Shown here piece after piece: positions 19,401 through 28,731 of a DNA stretch of 64,000 nucleotides. The notes beneath the pieces are model-generated. The model did not search any database, was not told where the DNA came from, and saw only the letters and a program-made list of their open reading frames with translations. The stretch's first letter is position 1; the number at the start of each line of letters is the position of its first letter. Both the position numbers and the translations under genes were made by a program. The DNA is from Heracleum sosnowskyi (lineage: Eukaryota; Streptophyta; Magnoliopsida; Apiales; Apiaceae): assembly GCA_030848705.1 (NCBI GenBank), contig CM061244.1, positions 44,619,190-44,683,189 on the forward strand. Direction: 5' to 3'.

Positions 19401-20962
19401 TGGGGGAGTTTGGAAAGAAGAAAAAGGATGGTATTGACCTAATACAGGAAGCTTCTATGAGGATGAGACTTGCAGAACAAATCAAAGACCATTGGTCCAA
19501 CATAGAAGCAAGGGTCAAGAAAATTGCTGGAACTACAAAGGACTCAAATCCATCAACGGATCAACCATCAACGAATGCCATGGTTCTAGTGTCAATGGAA
19601 TGGGAGCCACAGACCAATTCTTTCTATAAGGTAGAGCCCCTTCTACATGGAGTCACTCAAGGTCCAAGGAAGGAAAAAGGACAAACTTCATGCATTAGGG
19701 ATGTGGAACAAGCTACACTCCAAAGAAGCTTATCTCCCAAGTCCCCTGCTAAACCAAAGGGCAAAAATATAGCAAGGATTTTCTATCCTGCACCTTATCC
19801 AGATGAGCTCAAGCTTCTTGGTCTACTTATCACAAAAAGCAAGGAAAGCAATGATTATGAGATAAGGAAGCAAAGGGCAATTGTCTACAGGAATGGACAA
19901 GAAATCTGTGTTTGGGCTGGTCACCCAAACTTTGCTGAAGCTAAAGCTGAAGAGTCAGAAAGAGCAGCAATGCAAGCCCTTGCTGTTGCTCAGTCTCTTG
20001 ATGAAGAAGAAATACAGCTAGAAGAAAAAGCAAGAGAGGAAAGGAGTGCAAAGAAGAGCACAAGGCAACCAAAGGCAAGAGCTAGGAGAAACATAGCCTT
20101 TGAGAATGATGACTCTCAGAGCATTGCATCAGACTCTTCTGTACCAATTGCACCTCTAACAATTCCTGATCCAGTTTCAGAGGTAAAGTTAGCCTATGAT
20201 CCTAATCATCCTGTAAATTTCCATGATCAGCCAATTGAGCCAAAGGGAGAGCCAATTGAGTTTGATGAGGCCAACTTTCCAAAATTCCTCTTTGAAATGG
20301 ATCCAAAGAAGAAATCTAAGCAAAGGGCTACCAAGGCTAAGCCAATTCTGGTAAGGAGACCACAAGCTGAGAAACCCCCTACCAACCCAGAAGACTTCAT
20401 CTACATTGCTGATATCAGGGAGGAGTCTGACATTCATATCAATCTTGATGACCTGGTTGAAGTGAGAGGAATAGCAGCTTCTTACAAACTACCAGAGAGA
20501 TTGGTATTTGTCTACAAGGGTGGGAGAGAACAGGTTTGGCCTCTACATAGAATTCTGGGAGAAGACTATCAGACACTGATATCTGTGTTTAAATGTTTGA
20601 AGAAAGATTTTGGTTTTACCAAAATAGCCAAGTCTGAGGTTGTCTCCAAGATTTGCCAAATCAAAGCTAGCTGGAACAAGCCTGGTGCACTTCCCAGAGT
20701 ATTGAAGGTCCCTCAAACAGGAAAGATAATTCATCTCCAACCTTTTTGGATGATGGAATTCAGAGATAAGGACAACTGTAGAAGATTCTTCAGAATAGAA
20801 GACCAGCTGGAGAAGGCATCCAATGAAACTCTAAGGTTAATGCAATCCAAGTTGGGGAATCAAGATGAAGAAGAGAAGATTTTCTACAGAAGACTTCAAG
20901 CTCAAATTGAGGAGAACAATGCAAGAAAAGGGAAGAAAACAAGACCACAGAGGCAAAGATGA
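16496..20962 (+). CDS. Env-like third ORF of element B (1488 codons)
   Basis: This is a single uninterrupted frame after pol, the position of the env-like gene of Sireviruses. The first 230 residues (MAPIVKFMSAGGFIYE... to FLMMLANHVSP) form a compact, hydrophobic-rich domain of the kind often labelled putative plant transposon protein. Residues about 250-720 are Ser/Thr/Pro-rich and probably disordered. A Lys/Glu-rich, coiled-coil-like part follows (about 820-1000). The last 370 residues are charged, with a conserved-looking block (HINLDDLVEVRGIAASYK...). I see no signal peptide and no convincing membrane span, so an envelope role is only positional. At 1488 residues it is much longer than env-like ORFs I know of. 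Seven TCAACG motifs lie in the frame (18122-18206 and 19553-19576). Its function is unknown. Confidence 0.8.
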   Translation: MAPIVKFMSAGGFIYEKNNSIPFVVKESPNSIFFKMMDFMKNCKLSYAMFHSTPLYNEIIEEIWTSCEYNGTNCTLQFTLQGNEYIVNSDVLQACLHIPENNCDALPTITEMVNMLNSINYSLATDNLGRIIRRGLVREYSYLADAFIKVFSGKISNFDALTNSMLILFTMLLTDRYYNFSTQLMYEIGAKLGDKANRKKNIYYARFLMMLANHVSPTPLVISNPVSKFECFVQEKRVLTDILRLNHNGDVPVVYLPIIEVTTAIPSSIVVTSTVSPSPVAVESVAVTQQAPAPATKPKSKKSSKPTSGASQKAPVVKSTTQPKGSVVGAVRGEGRGEHKRNPKDKEGKMSEIQPSPIVSSQQGTMSNMDLSTSLIASSQKDVIIETNSPPRAHSKRVRDTSSPQSTFSQYQRRVKQKSKGSQGAHTLEATLPVSQIQFDVTPIITLGLQSHSLNINLELSPSNSPTLSLDVDMIHSSIPDSPTLILEKPHSEAGGHHLLSDLLGHQPIFSEVARGSVDQSLKSITTDSTVISLSQSALLTSSTKQLLSLTSVSPSTVSIPLTVQTTIPLIGQSTPLIENQVVSTTSVDDLVVVETLLGLRGSEIERLACSQAKGESENERLAISSSQAKGEIESTTLVGEGEGVRGVSHGEPMMQEKSGEREGTTGVIREEAAIASELMGVSEGERELTFQEHYKQTLDSISLDPETFTHPVSAYQIMAQQGNVEAERSLNLIHTTASMQRAKDALTNLSPAAAVSGDFNFSDDEDSFGDNLQVATTTQTGTSVVPPTPNWLSQDMHGRCNLDAAITRQYNEAYLAHESAEAREKKFYKAIMDSLEIQRLQMLQTRIEATEIKDSISNLRDATDRRLDEKIPLHTVSKMSRFFTKEPEVSSSLKTLSSMVDKVEATLSHMQKEQEKQTGLLTQLLAAQGIPIISLDDNKKVEKTKELEIQITKVLVPAISLPEEPLAMGEFGKKKKDGIDLIQEASMRMRLAEQIKDHWSNIEARVKKIAGTTKDSNPSTDQPSTNAMVLVSMEWEPQTNSFYKVEPLLHGVTQGPRKEKGQTSCIRDVEQATLQRSLSPKSPAKPKGKNIARIFYPAPYPDELKLLGLLITKSKESNDYEIRKQRAIVYRNGQEICVWAGHPNFAEAKAEESERAAMQALAVAQSLDEEEIQLEEKAREERSAKKSTRQPKARARRNIAFENDDSQSIASDSSVPIAPLTIPDPVSEVKLAYDPNHPVNFHDQPIEPKGEPIEFDEANFPKFLFEMDPKKKSKQRATKAKPILVRRPQAEKPPTNPEDFIYIADIREESDIHINLDDLVEVRGIAASYKLPERLVFVYKGGREQVWPLHRILGEDYQTLISVFKCLKKDFGFTKIAKSEVVSKICQIKASWNKPGALPRVLKVPQTGKIIHLQPFWMMEFRDKDNCRRFFRIEDQLEKASNETLRLMQSKLGNQDEEEKIFYRRLQAQIEENNARKGKKTRPQRQR

Positions 20963-21145
20963 AAAATCTGCTCAGTCTAGAGGAGCAACTCTGTGCACTT
21001 GTTTTGTAAGATTTTCTACTTTGCATTTCAATTAAATTCAATGAAGCTCAATGCAATTTCTACTTTTATCATGTGTAATATGTCTGAGTGTTTTTGTTAT
21101 CATCAAGGCTCTTGATTTATGGTTGTTATTCTATCAGTCATAAAT

Positions 21146-21155
21146 TGGGGGAGAT
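21146..21155 (+). promoter_or_regulatory. Polypurine tract of element B
   Basis: The sequence tgggggagat directly precedes the 3' LTR. The same tract lies at 9041-9050 before the shared LTR. It would prime plus-strand synthesis. Confidence 0.85.
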
Positions 21156-21228
21156 TGTTAGGAATATGTTGTTCTTGATGATAATTATAAAAACACTTAG
21201 TAGATTTTGTATTAAGTCATTCTGTAAC
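21156..21228 (+). repeat. First 73 bp of B's 3' LTR, cut by insertion of X
   Basis: This matches 9051-9123 and ends with GTAAC (21224-21228), the left target duplication of X. The remainder of the LTR resumes at 51043. Confidence 0.95.
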
Positions 21229-21780
21229 TGTAACAGCCCCAAATCCGGGGTCAGGGATCTAGGGTTGTCACAATCCATGTATTCCTTGCCTTACCTGTAT
21301 TACTCACACCATTCATAATTCACCTTCTCATGACCCCACAACATATGTCACACACACACACACACACACAGGTTAGAGTCTCAGAAACGACACAATACAA
21401 CAACTGCGGAATAAATAACTTTTATTACAATACCCAAATGTCTTTTGAATCTGTCACTGATACAATTTCTAAGTAATGTTACATTACCAACTTAGCCTTC
21501 TGATGCTCACAATCCTCTCATACCATTCATATCTATACATAAGTTGAATACCAAAAGCTGTAGCCTGATTCGATTGGTTCGTACTACTCTCGAGATCACT
21601 GCTAGAAACTGTTTACGGAAACGCCTTGCGAGGTATGTGCCGACCCATTGGCATCCTGCTTTGCTGCTATATAATATATATAAAACAATAGCAAGAGTGA
21701 GCGATAGCTCAGCAAGGTAATGAAAGTGTGGCATAATTCTGCCTTTAACTCAACCCAGAATAAAGCGGGAATAAAGCGGG
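21229..21780 (-). repeat. Truncated third LTR of element X (terminal 552 bp)
   Basis: This matches the first 540 or so bases of 22550 onward, with a longer CA run ((CA)11 at 21349-21370). It ends in a tandem duplication of aataaagcggg (21759-21769, 21770-21780) not present in the full LTRs. It then joins internal sequence at a shared 'tata'. Confidence 0.9.
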
Positions 21781-22549
21781 TATAGACACTATTTCCCGTG
21801 GAATCGCTGGTCGTGGGGGTTTGAAATCTCATAGCCCAAAACAATTCCTTACATTATTCTAGGCAACTAAGTACCCTTAATCGTTCGTGAAAATCTGAAC
21901 ATCTTGGTTCTTACGTATGCCGCCTCCTTATGGGCAGCTATAACCGATCACGAGTAACAGGTTTCGTTCAAGTCGAATCAATCCACTGATACTGGCTATA
22001 CTGCCTCTACCTCTTCTGCTTTGGAGACTCTACTCCATTTTCCTTGTCATACCTCTTGATGAATCATGAACGATCCTTAAACTCTCGTCTCGTCACTTAT
22101 TTATCCCTCGAAGGTTCGTCCGGTCTTATTATTAGACCTCAAGTACCACACCACATCTTTATCAATCAACACGTCCTTTACAAGATTCTTTCCTTGACCC
22201 ACTATGGGGTCTTCCTCTAGATCCTCCTATGGATCTTTCTTTATCGGGTCTCCGTCCATTTCAAGAAGCGCATCATCAAATGCCTACTCGAAGGCCTCGG
22301 GATCTGGCATCTCAGAGTCCCATCCATCTATAACTCATACGAATCGAGGTGACTAACCATGAAGTCCTAGGTACGATTTCCCAGAAGAAGTCCCCTCTCG
22401 GGCTTCATCTTAAACAGTCAGGGTCATGTCCTCTAACCCGACTACGAACTTAATTTGAGCTCTAGATGTTCTTATCATTATTAAGGGTATTGTAAGACTC
22501 GATCTCCTATCGTTCTGAGGACTGTAACTTAACGCTCTGATACCATTTC
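21781..22549 (-). other. Partial second internal region of X (leader only)
   Basis: This is nearly identical to 45412-46180, X's first internal leader. It includes a PBS complement (gctctgatacca, 22534-22545) next to the LTR end. The rest of the internal region is missing, replaced by the jump into the truncated LTR. There is no usable ORF. Confidence 0.85.
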
Positions 22550-25500
22550 TGTAACAGCCCCAAATCCGGGGTCAGGGATCTAGGGTTGTCACAATCCATG
22601 TATTCCTTGCCTTACCTGTATTACTCACACCATTCATAATTCACCTTCTCATGACCCCACAACATATGTCACACACACACACACACACAGGTTAGAGTCT
22701 CAGAAACGACACAATACAACAACTGCGGAATAAATAACTTTTATTACAATACCCAAATGTCTTTTGAATCTGTCACTGATACAATTTCTAAGTAATGTTA
22801 CATTACCAACTTAGCCTTCTGATGCTCACAATCCTCTCATACCATTCATATCTATACATAAGTTGAATACCAAAAGCTGTAGCCTGATTCGATTGGTTCG
22901 TACTACTCTCGAGATCACTGCTAGAAACTGTTTACGGAAACGCCTTGCGAGGTATGTGCCGACCCATTGGCATCCTGCTTTGCTGCTATATAATATATAT
23001 ATAAAACAATAGCAAGAGTGAGCGATAGCTCAGCAAGGTAATGAAAGTGTGGCATAATTCTGCCTTTAACTCAACCCAGAATAAAGCGGGTATAAGACAA
23101 TAAGTTGTCAAAATATCTCGATACTGAAATTATATCCTTATCGGAATGTATTCCCAAAAACAGTACCATTATTGTACTTCAAATATCATTTTCATAATAT
23201 TTCTGCAGACTTTTGCTATATTATGAACAAAGTTCTAGTATAATATAAAAGATGAGGTTTCAAAGTAAACCAATATAACCTTTCCAAAAATATCTGCTAT
23301 GTAAGCAGAATATCAACACATAACTTAAAAGATGAAGTTATAAGGTGATTCAGTATAAACAACTCCCTTACCATAACTCATGTTATGTAAGGTATCCACA
23401 GAGTCATAACTCATAAAATAAAAGATGAAGTTGCATGGATTTATTGTCACTTCAATTCCAAACACTTCTCGACCCCCTGCCAACACGATTGCTTCTTCAC
23501 CCCAATACATGTTGCAGGAAATATCCAAATTGGATGATGAACTAATACTGGAGTTGCTACCGCGTCCGCTGTGCCTAACCTTACTATGATCAGTAGCAGG
23601 TCGCACCGCTCAAATAGTTTTCTACATGTAGATGGAAGTATCACGACGGCCTGACATTGTCTACCGCCTTACTATGACCTCCCGGCCCATTTGGGGCAAT
23701 ATAAAAGTTGGATGGGCCCACGCAACTTGACCACTTACACCACTCCTAGTTCAGATGAAATCCATGACTCTGAAACGTAAAGATCGTCCTCCTTTCCCCA
23801 AGTGTAACACTTGTTGATACGACTCCACTAAGTAGTTATATCTAGGTTGGAAAGGAAGATTCTCCAATATTTCCCAAGCTATGCTTGTTAATGGATATCG
23901 ACTTGTTCCATGAATTTACCCCTCGATTATTGAGGTGGTAACACAACATTAGACTGGCAGCAATTAAATTGCTCCAAGAAAATATATGTCCCTTGACAGT
24001 TTTTGAATTGAGAGTTTAAAAAGAGTAGTAGTCACTTAAATCAGGTTTCCCATATTTTTGATAGTTGAGCGAGCATTTAAATCCTCTTTAAAGACAGATT
24101 TAAACGAAAAAAACATTATTTTGGGAACCTCTTTTTGATTGGAAAACAATTAATAACATTTATTAAACAAGTAAACCTTCAAATGAATATTCGAAAATAA
24201 TATTCATCAAATAAACAAACCTCGAATGAATATTTAGAAATAATATTCATTAATAAATAATCCTCAAATGAATATTCAAAAATAATATTCATTAATAAAT
24301 AATCCTCAAATGAATATTCAAAAATAATATTCATTAATAAATAATCCTCAAATGAATATTCAAAAATAATATTCATTAATAAATAATCCTCAAATGAATA
24401 TTCAAAAATAATATTCATTAATAAATAATCCTCAAATGAATATTAAAAAAAATAATATTCATTAATAAATAATCCTCAAATGAATATTCAAAAATAATAT
24501 TCATTAATAAATAATCCTCAAATGAATATTAAAAATAATATTTCTCAAATAAGTGAACCTCCAATGAATATTCGAAAATAATATCCTTTAAATAATTAAA
24601 TCTCAAATGAATATTCAAAAGTAATATTCATTAATTAAATAAATCTCAAATGAATATAAACAATATTCTGTAAGTCGATAATCCTCAAATGTATATAAAT
24701 AATATTCTGTAAGTCGATAATCCTCAAATGAATATTAATACATAATATTCTTAAATAAAAATAATTAATCCTCGAATAACGGTTACCCGATATCTTTATC
24801 GGAAAAATAACCTTTATCATACACAAACTATAATCACTACTGATCTTAAGAAATATCATACGCCCTTAACCTAGGGCCTTTATAAAACCTGGCTTATAAC
24901 TGATATCCCATATCTAGCTTATAAGCCAATTACCAAATCATTTCCAAGTTACAACCTCTGAATGAGGTAATATTCAAATAACATTCCTCAAATCATTTCC
25001 AGGTAATTAATACTTTCTAGAAATATAATTAATGTTTAATAATAGCAGTCCTCAAAATAATTAGTACACTGCCGCTGGAATCCCTCCGGGTTTCCACGGC
25101 TATCTCCATATCTCAAATACTGACTCCCGGTCTAGAGTCGAAAACAAGAAGTATGCTCTTATCTCTAGAGCTACAAGGTATGCCGGTTTATAACTACTTT
25201 ATCTCAAAGCTCATACATAAATCCAAATCAAACTCTATTTTATACAATCTATAACATGTATCGCACAACTGTATAACTCCACACATGGCAACAACAGTAA
25301 TATATAATCAATACTTCAAAGTATAGATTTAGAAAACTTGCCTGATGCTCAAGAAGTGATAGGGGTTCGCGACGATGCCGGACAATCTAGACAAAGTCAA
25401 AGAAAACGCACGATTAATCCCCTGGATAATCCACTTGTACTCAATGCTTAAACACGTAAGCGAAACACAACCAAGGCATTACTAGCTCGTTATAGGCTCA

Positions 25501-27404
25501 TACTAAGTCCATGTTAATCGACAATTACTTAAGTCGTAGGTTTAGTCCGAAATCGATCCTCGAATACAAGTTATACTTAACCATTTACAAGCTTGGTTTC
25601 TAAGTCATGTTCTTAGTGGTTTTCACTTGCGCAACCTCGGCTAACACATTTTTATAAAATCGGAAAATAATCTTTTGGACTCGAAACCTTCGTACAAACC
25701 TTCGTAACTGCCCTTGACACTTCAATACAAAATTCCATATTTTAAAACAACTCTTAAGGGTCTCAAACATAGCCACAAAGTTGGTACATTTCTGCAATCT
25801 CATTCCTTGAACCACCTTCACTAAAATGGTCATATCTCATAAACCGTAAATCGTAATGACATGATTCTTGCGCTCACGTAAACTAGAAACAAAGATCTAC
25901 ACACTCATGTTCATAACTGAACCAAAAGAGGCAGTTAGGTTTTCTGATTCTAGGCAGTTTATAGAGTTACCGAAAATCGGGCATTACGACGGCTTAAAAT
26001 CGAATAATCCTATTTTGTCACAACATAACCAAGCCACACCGGGCATACCATACATCTCCAACCTCAACAAACAACCATCATACACCTCTAAGATCAGTGG
26101 GGAGGCTCAAATCCAACACCCATCATTTTACACATTCAAACAAATCCAAATAATCACTAAATCACTTAATCATGATCTTAACTTTACATGAACATCAAAA
26201 CCACTTTAAAACTCATATAAAACTCAAAGGGGCAGAGGTTTATACCTTCCTCCAAGCTTTCTTGCTGCTATATTCCTTATGTAACCTTAGATCCTTGCTT
26301 AATACAACCTTTGGAAGCCACAAACTCAATATCAAAAGCAACAAAGCAAAATACAAGTTACTATTCATCATCTTCTCCAACTGTTACTCACTGAAATCGA
26401 AGGGTAAATGACAGAGGTGAGGCGATTGCTTACCATGGTTACGTCGGGCTTCTCGAGAGCTTCGATTTGAGTGGTGGAACGCCAAAAACGGACAACGGAA
26501 TCTCAAGTTATGATCATTTCTTTCTCTCCCATTTTTCTTTCTTCTTCTCTCCCGAAATTTCTCTTCCTTTTTCTTTTTCTTCTTATCTTGTTTAATTACT
26601 TGATATTTATCCAATGTGGTGAGTCATCACCCTTGGTCTCTTCTTGTTTTGACACTTGGCAAGCATGCATTGGCTTGGAATAAAGTAGCTTTTCTGGTTC
26701 GTTTAATTTCGTAGAACGCTCGCAAGGTTTCTCGAGGGTTCTATCGAGGTATTTTACCGAAATCGTTCTCGATACTTCTAATTCATTTATCAAATCCATA
26801 TCCATGGAATTAATAATTTAAATCCTTAAATATCCTCAAATAATAATTATTTAGTCCGTTTTTGGTGAAATTTCGGAGAAAACGAAAAATGCTATTTTTC
26901 CGATTCTGACAGCTTCTGCATTCTTTTATTTCCATCGTAGATCACTAATGCGACTTTGAAAGTTTATTATATCGTCCCGCATATAGGGTGGTCTGAAAAA
27001 CTTTTAAATGAAGAGTTACTATTCATCAATGGTTTTTCTATAATACTTTGGGTCAAAATCCGTTCCAATATTCCTGATCTATTTTCTCTCTACTCTTTGC
27101 ACTTAGAAAACGTTCTAGTGCTTTCTCGGGCGTACGCTATCTTGTTTACGGAGTTGTCGGATGTATTCCAGATATTGATTTGGATGACATAAAAATACTT
27201 TCCTTCCCTGGAGTATTGCATTCTTATCTTCTAGATTGATTGTTCTTATTTATATGTTCAGTCCATTCTTACTATTCTCAAAATGTTTGAAAACCGAAAT
27301 TCATATTCATTTCATAACTTGATTCTCAAAGTCATTGCCACTATCCATCTTTACATCAACATATAATAAAAGTTTTAATTCTACCCAAAATCTGGGGTCT
27401 TACA
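22550..27404 (-). repeat. 3' LTR of element X (4855 bp)
   Basis: On the minus strand it begins TGTAAGACCCCAG and ends GGGGCTGTTACA. It is preceded by a polypurine tract (complement of 27405-27419). It matches 46181-51037 at a constant offset of 23633 over most of its length, changing to 23631 at a TA-repeat near 22990. It contains a 42-bp tandem array at about 24215-24560. It has no protein-coding content. Confidence 0.92.
24215..24560 (-). repeat. 42-bp tandem array in X's LTR
   Basis: The phrase tcctcaaatgaatatt recurs at 24261, 24303, 24345, 24387, 24429, 24473 and 24515. The period is 42, with one longer unit. Each unit has an inverted pair (tgaatatt...aatattca). Because 42 is divisible by three, the minus strand stays open and spells a 14-residue repeat. 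This is a by-product, not a gene. The same array is in the other LTR at about 47848-48193. Confidence 0.88.
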
Positions 27405-28731
27405 GTCTCCCCTCCTTAAAAGGATTCCGTCCCGGAATCACTCTGAAAACAAATGGGGATATCTTTCTAGCATCTCGCTCTCTAGCTCCCAAGTTGATTC
27501 TTCCACATTATGATTCCTCCATACCACTCTGGCTAGTTTGATGACCTTGTTTCGGAGTACTTGTTCCTTTCGATCTATCATTTCCATTGGTTGCTCCACA
27601 TAGGTCAAGTCTGGTTGTATGTCTACGTGCTCGTACTCTACATATGCCGGGCATCTATAGTATACTGACGTAGCATTGACACATGAACCCCGTTATGACC
27701 ATTCTACAAGTTTGGGGGGGTAAGGCTGGCTCGTAGGCCACCTTCCTGGCGCGTCTTAAATCTCAGATGGCCCAAAGAATATCGGGCTCACTTCCCTTTC
27801 TTTTCAAATCTCATTAATTCTTTCCATGGATATCTTTTAGCATCACGAATCTCTAACCTCATATTCTCTATCTTGTTTGTACAGAAAATACACCAACATA
27901 AACTTGCTTGTCATCCATCAACATGCCATTTAGCTTATCAGTAGCAGTACTATCTCTATACTCGCGGGCTTAGTCCGCATACTTTCTCTGTCTGTCTTGG
28001 TTGTCACTAGCCGCTTGTTGGTGAAATCTTTTGTCCTTCTAGTTTGTTGGACTAACTTGGGTGTTGTGTAAAATCTCATCCTTTAATTCCCGATCATTCG
28101 GAATCCATCTCTGTCTCATTTTAAAGTAAGGGTATCGGCCACCACATTGGCCTTCCCCGGATGGTTGTGTATCTCACCTTCATAATCCTAGGTCAATTCT
28201 AGCCATTTCTCCATCTCATGCTATCTACTATCATGGGTAACTCAAAGCCAATTCATTACATTCCATAAAATTTGTGGGTGCATTAGTCAACCCAAAATAA
28301 CTTCGCTGAAAACTCGAAGTGTCTATTCCTAGTACGAATCGCAGTCTTGGGCATATCCTCTGATTTAACTTCCAACTGGTGATACCCAGTTCTTAAATAA
28401 ATTGGAAATACACAGCGTTCTTCCGCTGATCAAACAATCATTTACAAGGGTACCTATTCTCCATGTCAAACTCATACAACTCTCGAGGTTCGATATATAA
28501 TCTTGTGCTAAAATCTTTCTCTCTTAAAACAACACCGGGCTCTCCACGGTGGTACACTGGGTCTTATCATATCCTTATACAACAACTCTTGTAACTGAGT
28601 CACTAACTCTTTCATTCCCACTATACTCTGAATACTCGGTATTCATTCTCATGTCATCCCAATCGATATTTGGTAGCGCATTAAGATCTTGTACAATCTC
28701 CCAAAACCATTGTAGTTTCCTCTATACTTGG
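27405..28731 (-). other. Element X internal region, 3' portion (degenerate pol)
   Basis: This matches the minus-strand complement of Y's internal region (about 36840-38096) with many differences. It includes the complement of Y's RT, RNase H-end and polypurine regions. The tract 27405-27419 (complement ttttaaggaggggagac) is the PPT. It contains many stops and no intact domain. It ends with CTTGG (28727-28731), the left duplication of Y. Confidence 0.8.

Noticed and set aside
24179..24418. Minus-strand frame with a repeated 14-residue peptide (MNIIFEYSFEDYLL) in X's LTR, and its twin at 47812-48051
   Set aside because: The 42-bp tandem array is divisible by three and stop-free by chance. It lies in an LTR and there is no start context or family.
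24215..24560. Regularly spaced repeats resembling a CRISPR array
   Set aside because: The units are contiguous tandem repeats with no unique spacers, in an LTR of a plant retroelement.
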